IMG/VR virus record: IMGVR_UViG_3300002835_000007
Location: 89,748-153,747 of that record
Length of the DNA: 64,000 nt
Source of the DNA: a virus
Reading direction: 5' to 3' (one strand)
The notes under the pieces are model-generated. The model had not been told where the DNA came from, made no database searches, and worked only from the letters and a program-made list of their open reading frames with translations. Numbering within the stretch: position 1 is the first letter of the stretch; the number at the start of each line of letters is the position of its first letter. This document shows, piece after piece, positions 53,318 through 61,859 of this stretch. Position numbers and translations under genes: made by a program.

Positions 53318-53443
53318 TTTAATTAACTTTTAATTTTTGTTATTATTGTACCGATACCTTTGCTGCCTTGACAGCTCTAAACCATTTCTGGTCGGGACCA
53401 ATACGTGAGTTAACACATTTATAAATATAGTGAAAAAATGTTT
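53318..53443 (-). other. Leader of 52448-53317 with relatively GC-rich core
   Basis: Between two leftward genes. 53340-53410 is clearly less AT-rich than its surroundings. On minus one frame reads SRIGPDQKWFRAVKAAKVS then VQ and stop, without an ATG. Another frame has a GTG-started 28-codon ORF. It may be a gene remnant, a leader peptide or a structured leader. Confidence 0.4.
53417..53428 (-). promoter_or_regulatory. T4-late-like promoter motif
   Basis: ATATTTATAAAT on minus, upstream of the 52448-53317 gene. Confidence 0.55.
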
Positions 53444-53770
53444 TTAGTAAATACCTTTACAAAATATATTTTGTATTTGGTGCCAATATGTGTCAGCTTC
53501 ATCTGGAATTGAATCACCAGACATACCTTTTTCTTTAACTTCATTAGCTATTAAATCTTGCTCATGTTTTAAATTATGTAAAGGTGTATAAATTTTTCGC
53601 ATAATCTTATACCTAGTTATTCTATCAACGTTTTTTAAGGCTTCTTCAACATTATTAAAGGCTTCTTCAAAAGAATTAATAGTCATTTTTTTACAAACAT
53701 TAGAATAATTTAAATTTTTTTCATCTAAACTAATTTGTTCTCTAATTCTTTTTTTTATAAAACTTTTCAT
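53444..53770 (-). CDS. Small protein with capsid-targeting-like N-terminus, 108 aa
   Basis: The N-terminus MKSFIKKRIREQISLDEK repeats the SFIKK-(L/I)RE pattern found inside the 29678-31123 product, with IRE-Q as the possible cut. The remainder is helical and charged (FEEAFNNVEEALKNVDRITRYKIM). It lies one base after the end of the leftward 53772-55175 gene, so it is co-transcribed with virion genes. An internal head protein is the best guess. Confidence 0.62.
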   Translation of the reverse strand: MKSFIKKRIREQISLDEKNLNYSNVCKKMTINSFEEAFNNVEEALKNVDRITRYKIMRKIYTPLHNLKHEQDLIANEVKEKGMSGDSIPDEADTYWHQIQNIFCKGIY

Positions 53771-53771
53771 A

Positions 53772-55175
53772 TTATTGTCCTTTTCTTAAATCTGATTGAT
53801 TAACTACGTCAAATTGAATTGCATTTTTAATAGTTGTAGTTTCTAGATTAGATGTAACTAACACGTCTAAGTAATAAGTATTTGGAATTAAACTAGCAGT
53901 ATCTAATAAGAAATAGTAATGATTATTTGTTTTTTCTATTGGTTGGAAATCAATAACGGTTAATTCAGCAGCACCTTCAGAAACAAATATTCTATATTTA
54001 ATATCGTCTATTTTTTGTGATTGTTCAACTGTATAAGGTATTCTAGCTGATACTATAACCTTTCTAATGTCACCACGTTTGATTCTTTCTTTGTTTTGAA
54101 TACCACTAACAGTAATAGCTGTCTTTTTAGGTAAAAAACTATTGTCGCCAATGTTATAATAATCCATTGAATCTTTTAATACAAAATCTAAAGAAATATT
54201 AGGTCTAGTAACGCCATTAATTGTTATACCAGTCCAAACATCATTAAACATAACACAATCACCATAACTTGATGGTACAATTATATCAATTGAATAAACA
54301 CCTTTGGTTACATGTTTAACTTTGTTTGATGTGTAAGCTGAAAATAATATATCATTATCATTATAAACATTAACACTAGGTTTTGAATCTAAGTTAGTTG
54401 GGTTACCATTTACATTAACATATAAATATAATTTATTTGGTTTGTCAGTATAAAAATCTGTTCTATCATCATTTATATAATTAGTATAAACGGTTTCAAT
54501 AAATGGTTCATAGAATGTTTGTGTGTTGTTTGTGAAAAAACCAACATATTGGTATTGGCTAGTATTTAATAATTCAAATGGGTATGCAAATGCTATACCT
54601 AAACCATAGTTTGTGTTACCAGTTAAAACACCATTAACATAATCAGTAACATCCATTTCAATGTTTTCATTACCTTTATCAAAATGTTGGTAAGTGACAG
54701 TAATAGCACTTGGTGAACCAGAATAAACACCAGCACCACCAACCCAATCGTAACCTATTTTTGGTCTTATCCAATTAGATGGATTTGTACTGTAACCGTA
54801 ATCACCAGTAAGTAATATAGGTATTTCATAATCATAACCAACACCATTATCCCAATCTTGGTTGATTTTAAAAAGAATTAAATCAAAAGATGTAGTCCTA
54901 TCTTTTGAGCCCATACCAGTATTTAATAAATCTTTATCAAACGAACCAGTATTGGTCATTCTTAATGTGTGTTTTAGATTTGATAATTCAGTAAAAGTAC
55001 CACCAGTATAAAAATTTTTTAACCTTGCTTCATCAAAGTGAAATAAGAATCTAGTGTATTTTTGTTGAGTTAATGCCCCACCATAAAATAATTCAGTTAC
55101 TGGGTTCAAACCAGTATTAACATTAGAGTTACTAATTATAGTATTGCTTTTGTCAAAATATGTGCGTATTACCAT
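53772..55175 (-). CDS. Probable tail or baseplate structural protein, 467 aa
   Basis: A large beta-rich protein, Tyr/Asn/Thr/Gly-rich, with no enzyme motif: TRFLFHFDEARLKNFYTGG near residue 41, FDLILFKINQDWDNGVGYDYE near 96, NISLDFVLKDSMDYYNIG near 325. Repeated short strands end in Ig-like C-terminal pieces. Composition and place next to the OB-fold hub gene point to a tail, baseplate or fibre component. The late-like motif ATATTTATTAATAAA lies directly upstream. Confidence 0.68.
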   Translation of the reverse strand: MVIRTYFDKSNTIISNSNVNTGLNPVTELFYGGALTQQKYTRFLFHFDEARLKNFYTGGTFTELSNLKHTLRMTNTGSFDKDLLNTGMGSKDRTTSFDLILFKINQDWDNGVGYDYEIPILLTGDYGYSTNPSNWIRPKIGYDWVGGAGVYSGSPSAITVTYQHFDKGNENIEMDVTDYVNGVLTGNTNYGLGIAFAYPFELLNTSQYQYVGFFTNNTQTFYEPFIETVYTNYINDDRTDFYTDKPNKLYLYVNVNGNPTNLDSKPSVNVYNDNDILFSAYTSNKVKHVTKGVYSIDIIVPSSYGDCVMFNDVWTGITINGVTRPNISLDFVLKDSMDYYNIGDNSFLPKKTAITVSGIQNKERIKRGDIRKVIVSARIPYTVEQSQKIDDIKYRIFVSEGAAELTVIDFQPIEKTNNHYYFLLDTASLIPNTYYLDVLVTSNLETTTIKNAIQFDVVNQSDLRKGQ

Positions 55176-55181
55176 TTGTTT

Positions 55182-55196
55182 TTTATTAATAAATAT
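55182..55196 (-). promoter_or_regulatory. T4-late-like promoter motif
   Basis: ATATTTATTAATAAA on minus, about 7 bases before the ATG at 55175. The same extended form occurs at 41915 and 51445. Confidence 0.6.
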
Positions 55197-55205
55197 CTTA
55201 AAATA

Positions 55206-56222
55206 TTAATTAATACGAATGTTTTTAGATAACAATATTTTTTCTAGTTTACCAAATTCTTGTTCAAATGTTTCCATAACACCTACTTGGTTACCTTCCG
55301 CTTGTATGTCTTCGGCTTTTTTACCATGAGTACTGTGTACGTGTGAAACAATACCGCTTTTTAACAGTTTTAACATGTCTAATAAAATATCACCAAATGG
55401 TATTGGGTGTGCAGCTATATTACGGTCATCACTCATTAAATTATTTATTTGGTCTTTAGACAATAAATCATCTTGATTTAAAATGACATTTGGGCTGCCA
55501 CCGTATGTTAATAAATTTATTTTATTTGACACAATATTAGTGACTGTACCTAACGTGGTCATTTTTTTATCTTTTGAAAAATTAAAATTATTTTTTATTT
55601 GTATGAACCCTTGTGTTGCCAAATTAAATTTAAAATCATAAGGATTATTGTTTTCACCTTTTTTTGAACTCACAAATTTACCAGCTCTTATTAATATTTC
55701 GTTTTCTTTTTGTATGATATCTGTGTTGTATCTACCTTGAATAGTGACATCTTCTGGGTCAGCAAAAACACCTTTTAAACTTGGTATAATGTTATTGTTT
55801 GTTTTTATACTAGTAACTGGTGGGTCTATCTTACCCGTCCCATATGAAAACATTCGTCTAGCAGATATGGACCCTTCATCTTTTCTTAATTTATCTAATG
55901 ATGAAATTATTGGTCCTATATAATAAACATCTTGGGTCATTGCACCTTCAAATGTGAAAACAAGCACTGCTTCATCTACTTTAGGAATAACTGATAAATG
56001 TTTTGGTAATAATGGAATAGCTGTTGTCCATATTCTGTTACCTTTAGCGTCTAGTTTAACTCCAGTACCACCAACAGATGGTGTTGCTGGTATATCTACT
56101 TGTATTCTCCCAAAACCATATTCATCATAAATTCCTTTAACGATAGCAATTTGAGCTATCTTAAAAATATTCTTTTGAAATATGTTTTTATCTGTGACAT
56201 TAAATTTACCTATAAAATACAT
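55206..56222 (-). CDS. Baseplate hub OB-fold protein (T4 gp5-like N-terminus)
   Basis: 338 residues. The first 120 resemble the OB fold of gp5/gpV-type spike proteins: GIYDEYGFGRIQVDIPA, WTTAIPLLPKHLSVIPKVDEAVLVF, then QDVYYIGPIISS. No lysozyme domain follows; instead a polar middle and a C-terminal helical region with HVHSTHGKKAE. It probably forms the centre of the baseplate at the membrane-puncturing device. It lies two bases downstream of the 56224-56418 gene in the leftward tail operon. Confidence 0.78.
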   Translation of the reverse strand: MYFIGKFNVTDKNIFQKNIFKIAQIAIVKGIYDEYGFGRIQVDIPATPSVGGTGVKLDAKGNRIWTTAIPLLPKHLSVIPKVDEAVLVFTFEGAMTQDVYYIGPIISSLDKLRKDEGSISARRMFSYGTGKIDPPVTSIKTNNNIIPSLKGVFADPEDVTIQGRYNTDIIQKENEILIRAGKFVSSKKGENNNPYDFKFNLATQGFIQIKNNFNFSKDKKMTTLGTVTNIVSNKINLLTYGGSPNVILNQDDLLSKDQINNLMSDDRNIAAHPIPFGDILLDMLKLLKSGIVSHVHSTHGKKAEDIQAEGNQVGVMETFEQEFGKLEKILLSKNIRIN

Positions 56223-56223
56223 T

Positions 56224-56418
56224 CTAATCTTTTTTTAATCTTTTTAATAATAAAACATTTGCATAATTAAAACGATTTTCAATCTCAACTAATTCATCAA
56301 AATCTTTTAACATCTTTAATTTCAAAGACTCGTAATCAGCTTCCATTTGTTTAACTTCAAACAAAATTTCATTGTTTGTTTTATCATCTAAATCTTTATT
56401 TTTATTTTCTTCACTCAT
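56224..56418 (-). CDS. Small coiled-coil protein, 64 aa
   Basis: An acidic N-terminus (MSEENKNKDLDDKTN) is followed by one long helix with heptad leucines (EVKQMEADYESLKLKMLKDFDELV). No family. It is tightly packed between the OB-fold hub gene and the 56431-56889 gene, so it is translated in the tail operon. It may be a small assembly factor. Confidence 0.65.
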   Translation of the reverse strand: MSEENKNKDLDDKTNNEILFEVKQMEADYESLKLKMLKDFDELVEIENRFNYANVLLLKRLKKD

Positions 56419-56430
56419 ATTAAAACTTTT

Positions 56431-56889
56431 TTAAGTCATTATACCATTACCCATGGCCATACCAGTAGTAGCACCTTGTCCAACAGTTGGAATACCTAGG
56501 TTACCAATAGCAACAGTAGTTACTGGAATACCAGGCGGCAAAGCAACTTGAACTACAGCTTCTGTTTGTAAGGCGTTTACCATTTCTTCTGCTCTTATTA
56601 ATTCCATTATTTCTTCAGTGTTTGGACTGTTACTAAAAACATCACCAGTTACTCTACCAGCTTCTGATTGTCTTGCTATAATTCTAGAAGCAATTGATTT
56701 TGCTGACAAACCTGGTCGTAATGAAGCACCTAACATTATCAATGGTGGTGGTAATGGTATTGCTGGTTTTTCTGGTATTTTAAAAACACTTAGAAGAAGA
56801 TTTATAATCCCACTTAAATTTCGTAATGAAAAATTAGTACTTGCGTTAGGGGCATTTGGTGTATTTGGTTTACAAGATGTTTTTGCCAT
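56431..56889 (-). CDS. Tail/baseplate-region protein, 152 aa
   Basis: Pro/Ala/Gly-rich and hydrophobic overall (KPNTPNAPNAST; IPLPPPLIMLGASLRPG; ALPPGIPVTTVAIGNLG), ending in a Gly/Met-rich tail. No true transmembrane helix is convincing. Such composition is found in small baseplate plugs and tail accessory proteins, but no family can be named. Its ATG overlaps the last base of the upstream 56889-58310 gene, so the two are coupled. Confidence 0.65.
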   Translation of the reverse strand: MAKTSCKPNTPNAPNASTNFSLRNLSGIINLLLSVFKIPEKPAIPLPPPLIMLGASLRPGLSAKSIASRIIARQSEAGRVTGDVFSNSPNTEEIMELIRAEEMVNALQTEAVVQVALPPGIPVTTVAIGNLGIPTVGQGATTGMAMGNGIMT

Positions 56890-58310
56890 TATGATAATCC
56901 TTTAATAATTCTGATAGCGTCTTGTGGAACTCCAGTTAAGCTCAACAACTGTGCTAACTTATTTTTACTTTTTTCAACAGCTTTTTTAGCAACAACACTA
57001 TTTGCTAATTTTGTCATTTCTTTCATCCCTATTGCTAATAATTTTTCTACCACAATATCTGAAACTGTTTTAATCATTTCTTTAATTAACCTTTTATTCT
57101 TTTTAATAAATTCAACTGGGTCTTTGTATTCACCACTTAAAGTATAAATTATTTTAAAGTTAATAAGAAATATCATTAGTATTTTAGGTGATAATATAAC
57201 ACTAACAATTGCTTTTGTCAAGCTACTAATTAATTTTTGTATGAAATCTAATTTAACAGAAATTTTATCACTTTGATTTGGTACGTTTTTAGCACTTTCA
57301 TCACTCATTTTATCTATGTTAGCTGTTAATGTTTGTTTTTTATCAACAAACGATGCAGCGTTGTTCATTTCCTCATTAAAAGTGATTAACGTATCTGAAC
57401 CAACAGTGGAAATTGATTCTGTTGATGTTTTTACTTTAATCATACCACTTTGTCTTCTTGCTGAATCTCTTTCTATTGTCGCTATTTGTTGATTATCAAA
57501 AGTGAAATAACTATCATCTATTTCATCATCACAACCATCATCATTTATTAGTTTATCAACAATATTATTTATTTTACCTTCTTGGTCTAATTGTTTTTTT
57601 GTTTTTGAAATGGTTACAGATATTGAACCGAAAATAACATCCATAATGTTATTAACTACTTTTTGTGCATTGAATAATGTGAGTGAATCAATAAAATCAT
57701 TATTTAAATCAGTTAATGTTTTATTGTCATAACTTTGGTTAACTCTAATAGTAAATGTATTATTTGGTCTATTAACGTTACCTAAAGAATTAAAAGTAAT
57801 ATCTAATATACCTTTCCATGATTGTGTTATACCATCATTTTGAGTAACACCATATAAAAAAGTGTTAAAATCTGAAGAATTTGTTAATGGTGATGTGATA
57901 TCATCATATAATAAGATACCAACTTTTGAATTAGCATCTACTTTAAACATATCTAAGAAATCTGCTTTTTTAACTTCAATGTTAATACCAGCACCAGTTG
58001 ATTTTAAAAAACTTGGAATGCTTGGATTAACACCACAACTAACTAGTGTTATTAATTCTCTTTTTAAAGCTGTTTTAACTTTAAGTTCTATCTCATCGAA
58101 TGAGTAAGTTAGGATATCAACAACAGAGTCTCTTAACGCTTCGTAACCAATTAATGATTTTATTAAATCGGTTAAAAAGACAATAGGGTCTTTACCATTG
58201 TTTAATGATGGTAAAGAGTTTATTAATTTCATAATTGGCATTTGCTCTGTTAAAACCCTAGCTGATGCAATATATCCGAAAACTTTCTTTTTTTGGTCAA
58301 GTAATGCCAT
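56889..58310 (-). CDS. Large tail/baseplate-region protein, 473 aa
   Basis: Not recognised. N-terminal helical region (VFGYIASARVLTEQMPIMKLINSLP), a beta-like centre (GILDITFNSLGNVNRPNNTFTIRVNQSY), an acidic insert (DDGCDDEIDDSYFTFD) and a C-terminal hydrophobic/helical third (LISSLTKAIVSVILSPKILMIFLINFKIIYTL) that could insert in a membrane. It is read in the leftward tail operon between 58314-58706 and 56431-56889. A baseplate or tape-like accessory role is possible. Confidence 0.66.
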   Translation of the reverse strand: MALLDQKKKVFGYIASARVLTEQMPIMKLINSLPSLNNGKDPIVFLTDLIKSLIGYEALRDSVVDILTYSFDEIELKVKTALKRELITLVSCGVNPSIPSFLKSTGAGINIEVKKADFLDMFKVDANSKVGILLYDDITSPLTNSSDFNTFLYGVTQNDGITQSWKGILDITFNSLGNVNRPNNTFTIRVNQSYDNKTLTDLNNDFIDSLTLFNAQKVVNNIMDVIFGSISVTISKTKKQLDQEGKINNIVDKLINDDGCDDEIDDSYFTFDNQQIATIERDSARRQSGMIKVKTSTESISTVGSDTLITFNEEMNNAASFVDKKQTLTANIDKMSDESAKNVPNQSDKISVKLDFIQKLISSLTKAIVSVILSPKILMIFLINFKIIYTLSGEYKDPVEFIKKNKRLIKEMIKTVSDIVVEKLLAIGMKEMTKLANSVVAKKAVEKSKNKLAQLLSLTGVPQDAIRIIKGLS

Positions 58311-58313
58311 ACA

Positions 58314-58706
58314 TTAAAATAATTCATTGTCGTTATTTTCGTTCAACCCACCATTTTTAATCATTTCTCTAATTGATTTATAATCATTTAATGATGCACT
58401 GCCTTGGCTTCGTTCATTAATAGTTGATTCAACGTCACCACGATTTTTAATTATATCACTTTGTAATTTAGCGATTTCTAATTTAATTCTGATTGCTGAG
58501 TCTTTTACTTTTAGTAAACTACCTTTTTCTTTTGCTATTTTAGTTAAATCATCAACGTCTACTGGAGAAGCACTAGCTGCTAATTCATTGATAGTTTTTT
58601 GAGCGTCATTTATTTGTAAACATGCGTCATTATAAGTTTCTTGCATTAAACCTTCTAATGATTCTGTATCGTTAACTTTTACGTCTTGTTTCTTTTTTCT
58701 AGGCAT
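58314..58706 (-). CDS. Hypothetical tail-operon protein, 130 aa
   Basis: Not recognised. A helical protein with a basic start (MPRKKKQDVKVND) and continuous heptad-like helices (DDLTKIAKEKGSLLKVKDSAIRIKLEIAKLQSD), ending GGLNENNDNELF. It starts the leftward tail unit behind a late-like motif (58735-58750 on minus) and is three bases from the next gene. A tail-assembly chaperone or core helical protein would fit, but this is inference. Confidence 0.65.
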   Translation of the reverse strand: MPRKKKQDVKVNDTESLEGLMQETYNDACLQINDAQKTINELAASASPVDVDDLTKIAKEKGSLLKVKDSAIRIKLEIAKLQSDIIKNRGDVESTINERSQGSASLNDYKSIREMIKNGGLNENNDNELF

Positions 58707-58734
58707 TTTATTTTAGTTTTAAAATGTTTGTTAT

Positions 58735-58750
58735 CTATATATATAAATAC
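58735..58750 (-). promoter_or_regulatory. T4-late-like promoter motif
   Basis: GTATTTATATATATAG on minus, about 28 bases before the ATG at 58706. Confidence 0.5.
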
Positions 58751-58780
58751 CTAATATATTAAAAAAAATAATGTAAACAT

Positions 58781-59506
58781 CTATAAACCATAGTTTTTTA
58801 AAACTTCATAAAGTAGTTTATAACGTTTCATTCCAATCCTAATATCTTTAGTTGATAAATTGGTGTAATTCCTCATAGTTTCTAAGAAAGAATTCTTATT
58901 ATATTTAGACCCTCCTTCCATTGAAGAGAAGACTAATTCCCAATTTTCTAAAATATCTATTAACGCATAACCAATTTTAATTTCATTTTCATTTAATTTT
59001 TTCTTATGGTTATTTTCGCTTTCTAATTCTGTTTTAATTTCACCGACTAATTTTTTAATGAAGTCACCCATTTCAACACTATCTCTATCGATAACGTATG
59101 TCAAATCTTCCCTTTCTTCGATGCTATCGTTTAATTCTTCGTAAGATGTTGTTTGTCTAATATATTTTTCATCTTTGATTAGTAACCCTAAAATATAGTG
59201 TTTACTAATTGTTCCAAAATATGAATAAGCTTTTTTGCCTCTACCACTTTCAAATTTGTGTACTTTTGTCATTAGGAAAGATAAAGTGTCGCTATGCAAC
59301 TCTTCAAATGTCTCACCCTTTCTATACAACTTGTACTTTCTAATTATCGACTCTATCATTTTATCGAGTGGCCCTTTAAGCCACTCGTTAAAAATTAGAT
59401 TCCTTTCTGTTTCGTCTGTTGATTCTAAAAATTTGATTACTGCTTCTTCTTCTTCTGGACCAAAGTACATTTCGTTTGTTCTTTTTCGTCCTCGTTTTGT
59501 AACCAT
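58781..59506 (-). CDS. Late sigma factor (T4 gp55-like)
   Basis: 241 residues. The stretch LDKMIESIIRKYKLYRKGETFEELHSDTLSFLMTKVHKFE (about 47-86) followed by KKAYSYFGTISKHYILGLL has the pattern of sigma region 2 (core binding and -10 recognition), with no sigma region 4 helix-turn-helix, as in gp55. It should direct host RNA polymerase to the TATAAATA-like late boxes seen before the structural genes. It ends with a KDIRIGMKRYKLLYEVL helix. It is the last gene of the leftward 63403-58781 run. Confidence 0.78.
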   Translation of the reverse strand: MVTKRGRKRTNEMYFGPEEEEAVIKFLESTDETERNLIFNEWLKGPLDKMIESIIRKYKLYRKGETFEELHSDTLSFLMTKVHKFESGRGKKAYSYFGTISKHYILGLLIKDEKYIRQTTSYEELNDSIEEREDLTYVIDRDSVEMGDFIKKLVGEIKTELESENNHKKKLNENEIKIGYALIDILENWELVFSSMEGGSKYNKNSFLETMRNYTNLSTKDIRIGMKRYKLLYEVLKNYGL

Positions 59507-59509
59507 TTT

Positions 59510-60304
59510 TTAATTTTGTGAATCATACGTTATATTTCTATCTTTAGCGAAATAATATTCTTTTTTAGCAGTTGCTAACCACCATCTTGCCTCAACTGGG
59601 TCAATAGTTTCTCTGTAAGATGCAAATAATGAGTCTTTTCTTTGGTTAATATGTTTGTATCCAAATCTAGGGATAACCATAACTCTAGCGTCTTTAAATG
59701 TCATTCTTAATAAGAATTCAGTAATGAAGGTTAATTTAATACTTGGTTTAAATCCTCCGAACTCATCATACATTGATTTTTTCATTACAAACCCATCAAC
59801 ATTAAAGTTTTGGTAAGCTAATAGAGCATTGTTATCTAGGATTCCTAATTCATCAGAAAAACTTTGAGCCCATACTGCTTCGTTTGTAAAACCAATAAAC
59901 TCATTATTTTCATTAACGTCAATAACGATAGGCATAAAGATATCTACGTTAGTATGTGCTTTTTGATATTCAACAACATTTTTAAACCAAATATTAGAAT
60001 ATTCATCATCAAGTTCTAAGATTGAGAACCATTCTGTTTTACATACTGACACACCATAATTTATTTGAGATGCGAAATCAGTTTGTCCATCATTTTCAGC
60101 AATAACAACAGAATTGCTATAATCACCAAAATCTAGAGTTTTAATATGTTTTACTACATCACTATTTTTAGGTGCTACAATTATTAAAGTTTCTGGTCTA
60201 ACATTTTGAGTTAAGACACTTTTAATTGCGTTATCTAATAAAGGTTTAGTCACTTCATTTAAAGCGTGCACTGGTAAAATTACACTTATATTATTTTTTT
60301 CCAT
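59510..60304 (-). CDS. Family 2-type glycosyltransferase
   Basis: 264 residues with the GT-A pattern: NISVILPVHAL at the start, NAIKSVLTQNVRPETLIIVAP, a DxD-type SILELDDEYSN near residue 94, and VDGFVMKKSMYDEFGGF near 170. It should transfer a sugar from a nucleotide donor. It overlaps no gene but is three bases from the sigma-factor gene and follows a second glycosyltransferase, so the pair may modify virion protein, DNA or host glycan; the target is unknown. Confidence 0.8.
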   Translation of the reverse strand: MEKNNISVILPVHALNEVTKPLLDNAIKSVLTQNVRPETLIIVAPKNSDVVKHIKTLDFGDYSNSVVIAENDGQTDFASQINYGVSVCKTEWFSILELDDEYSNIWFKNVVEYQKAHTNVDIFMPIVIDVNENNEFIGFTNEAVWAQSFSDELGILDNNALLAYQNFNVDGFVMKKSMYDEFGGFKPSIKLTFITEFLLRMTFKDARVMVIPRFGYKHINQRKDSLFASYRETIDPVEARWWLATAKKEYYFAKDRNITYDSQN

Positions 60305-60325
60305 ATTTTTTAATTTAATATTTTA

Positions 60326-61477
60326 TTATGCGTTAGTTGGTTCAACCTCGCTTAAAGATTCAGTTAATTTTTCTAAAACAATACCTAATTCTGCTTTTCT
60401 ACTTTCAAAAAGTTTAGTATAAACTTCAGATGCAGCAGCGATTTGTTTTTCACTAGTGTATTGACCTTTAGATTCAGCCATACCATTTAATAATTCTTGT
60501 GGTAATGAATCTTCAAACCAAACTTTTAAATAGTTAGCGATTAGTTCTGGAATGTTTAAAGTTGTGTTAGTCCAAACACCATTATTTTTAATTACTTTAA
60601 CACCACTCTCATTTGTTGTTTCCATCCATTCTGGAACCATGTTAGGTATTTTACCAATTACTGGTGTGTTTGACTCAATTGCTTCCAATGGGAAAGTACC
60701 AAATCCAGATTGGTCATCAATCCAAACAGCTAAACAAGATTTAGATAATTCAGCAGCAAATTGTTTTTTAGGTAACCCTCTTAATTCTTTAAATGTAATC
60801 CATTTGTAAAGTGGGTATTGTAAGTAGAATGATTTAGCTATTTTAGCAGCTTCACCATGGTTTCTAGTTAAAATAGAAACAACTGGGATTTTAGGTTTAT
60901 CACTATCTGTAAAATAATCAGAAATAGATACTGGTACAACATGTGTTTGAATTGAAGGGAATAATGATTTAACATAATCCGCTTGTTTTTCAGATGTAGT
61001 AATTACATCGTTAAATCCGTAATCAACGTTCCATCTTTTACCAATTTGTAACAATTCTAATAAATAATCATAACTTTGTGATATAACTATTTTTTTACAT
61101 GGAAACCCTTTAAGTTGGTCCATAATGTTAGAAAAAATTTCTGGTATAACCACAAAATCAGAAGGTGATATGTTTAACTCTTGCCCTTCAATTGAAGCGT
61201 GAGGTAAAGCAGCATATTCTTCACCTAACCAATCAGCGACACCATTACCTTCTTGGTCACCTCTTAATTTATAATCATTTTTTTCATGTAACACACATGC
61301 ACTGTATCCTAAATCATTTAAAATTTTAACGTGTTCGTAAATGTTAGCGATACCAGCGGTTGGGTTACCTTTTGTGTCTAGCACAAAGAAATAAACTCTA
61401 AAGTTTTTAGTTTCAAAGTTATTTAAAGCCAAAGCTATTTGGCTTATTTGTTCTTCAATTTGTTTTTTTTGTTCCAT
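60326..61477 (-). CDS. GT-B-type glycosyltransferase
   Basis: 383 residues. The N-terminal Rossmann-like half has FFVLDTKGNPTAGIANIYEHVKILNDLGYSACVLHE. The C-terminal half has VSILTRNHGEAAKIAK and a donor-site-like DDQSGFGTFPLEAIESNTPVIG near residue 250-272, typical of GT-B transferases. It ends in an acidic tail (EKLTESLSEVEP). It is adjacent to the GT2 gene in the same leftward run, so the two probably act on the same substrate. Confidence 0.78.
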   Translation of the reverse strand: MEQKKQIEEQISQIALALNNFETKNFRVYFFVLDTKGNPTAGIANIYEHVKILNDLGYSACVLHEKNDYKLRGDQEGNGVADWLGEEYAALPHASIEGQELNISPSDFVVIPEIFSNIMDQLKGFPCKKIVISQSYDYLLELLQIGKRWNVDYGFNDVITTSEKQADYVKSLFPSIQTHVVPVSISDYFTDSDKPKIPVVSILTRNHGEAAKIAKSFYLQYPLYKWITFKELRGLPKKQFAAELSKSCLAVWIDDQSGFGTFPLEAIESNTPVIGKIPNMVPEWMETTNESGVKVIKNNGVWTNTTLNIPELIANYLKVWFEDSLPQELLNGMAESKGQYTSEKQIAAASEVYTKLFESRKAELGIVLEKLTESLSEVEPTNA

Positions 61478-61498
61478 ATTTTTAGTGTTATTATTTGG

Positions 61499-61858
61499 TT
61501 ATTCTTTTTCTTTTAAAATACCGTAATTATATAATGTATTAAAAGCTATTTTATATCCTAATGAAGTTTTATCTAGAGCTCTTTCAGCACCTAATGAATC
61601 ATCGTCAGTATCTTCGGTTGCGTCCATTAATATTTCAATCATAACTCTTAAAATATCGTATTTAGTTGCGTCAATTTCTCTTGGTCTTTCTCTTTCAACT
61701 TCTGTTATTTCAGAACTTAAAACTTTACCATTTTCATCAAGATAAGTTTTAGTTTCTTTTTCAATAATTTTTTTACCAGATTTAGTTCCGATAGATTTAA
61801 TTGTGCTTTCTAAAGCATCAACATCGATGTAGTATATGTTACCGCCAAATTCAATCAT
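61499..61858 (-). CDS. Hypothetical phage protein, 119 aa
   Basis: Not recognised. I start at ATG 61858 (MIEFGGNIYYIDVDALE); an in-frame TTG three codons earlier overlaps the upstream stop. Beta strand N-terminus, a lysine/glutamate-rich middle (KKIIEKETKTYLDENGKVLSSEITEVERERPRE) and an acidic helical C-terminus. It starts one base after the 61860-62465 gene ends, so they are coupled in the leftward late run. Confidence 0.68.
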   Translation of the reverse strand: MIEFGGNIYYIDVDALESTIKSIGTKSGKKIIEKETKTYLDENGKVLSSEITEVERERPREIDATKYDILRVMIEILMDATEDTDDDSLGAERALDKTSLGYKIAFNTLYNYGILKEKE

Positions 61859-61859
61859 G

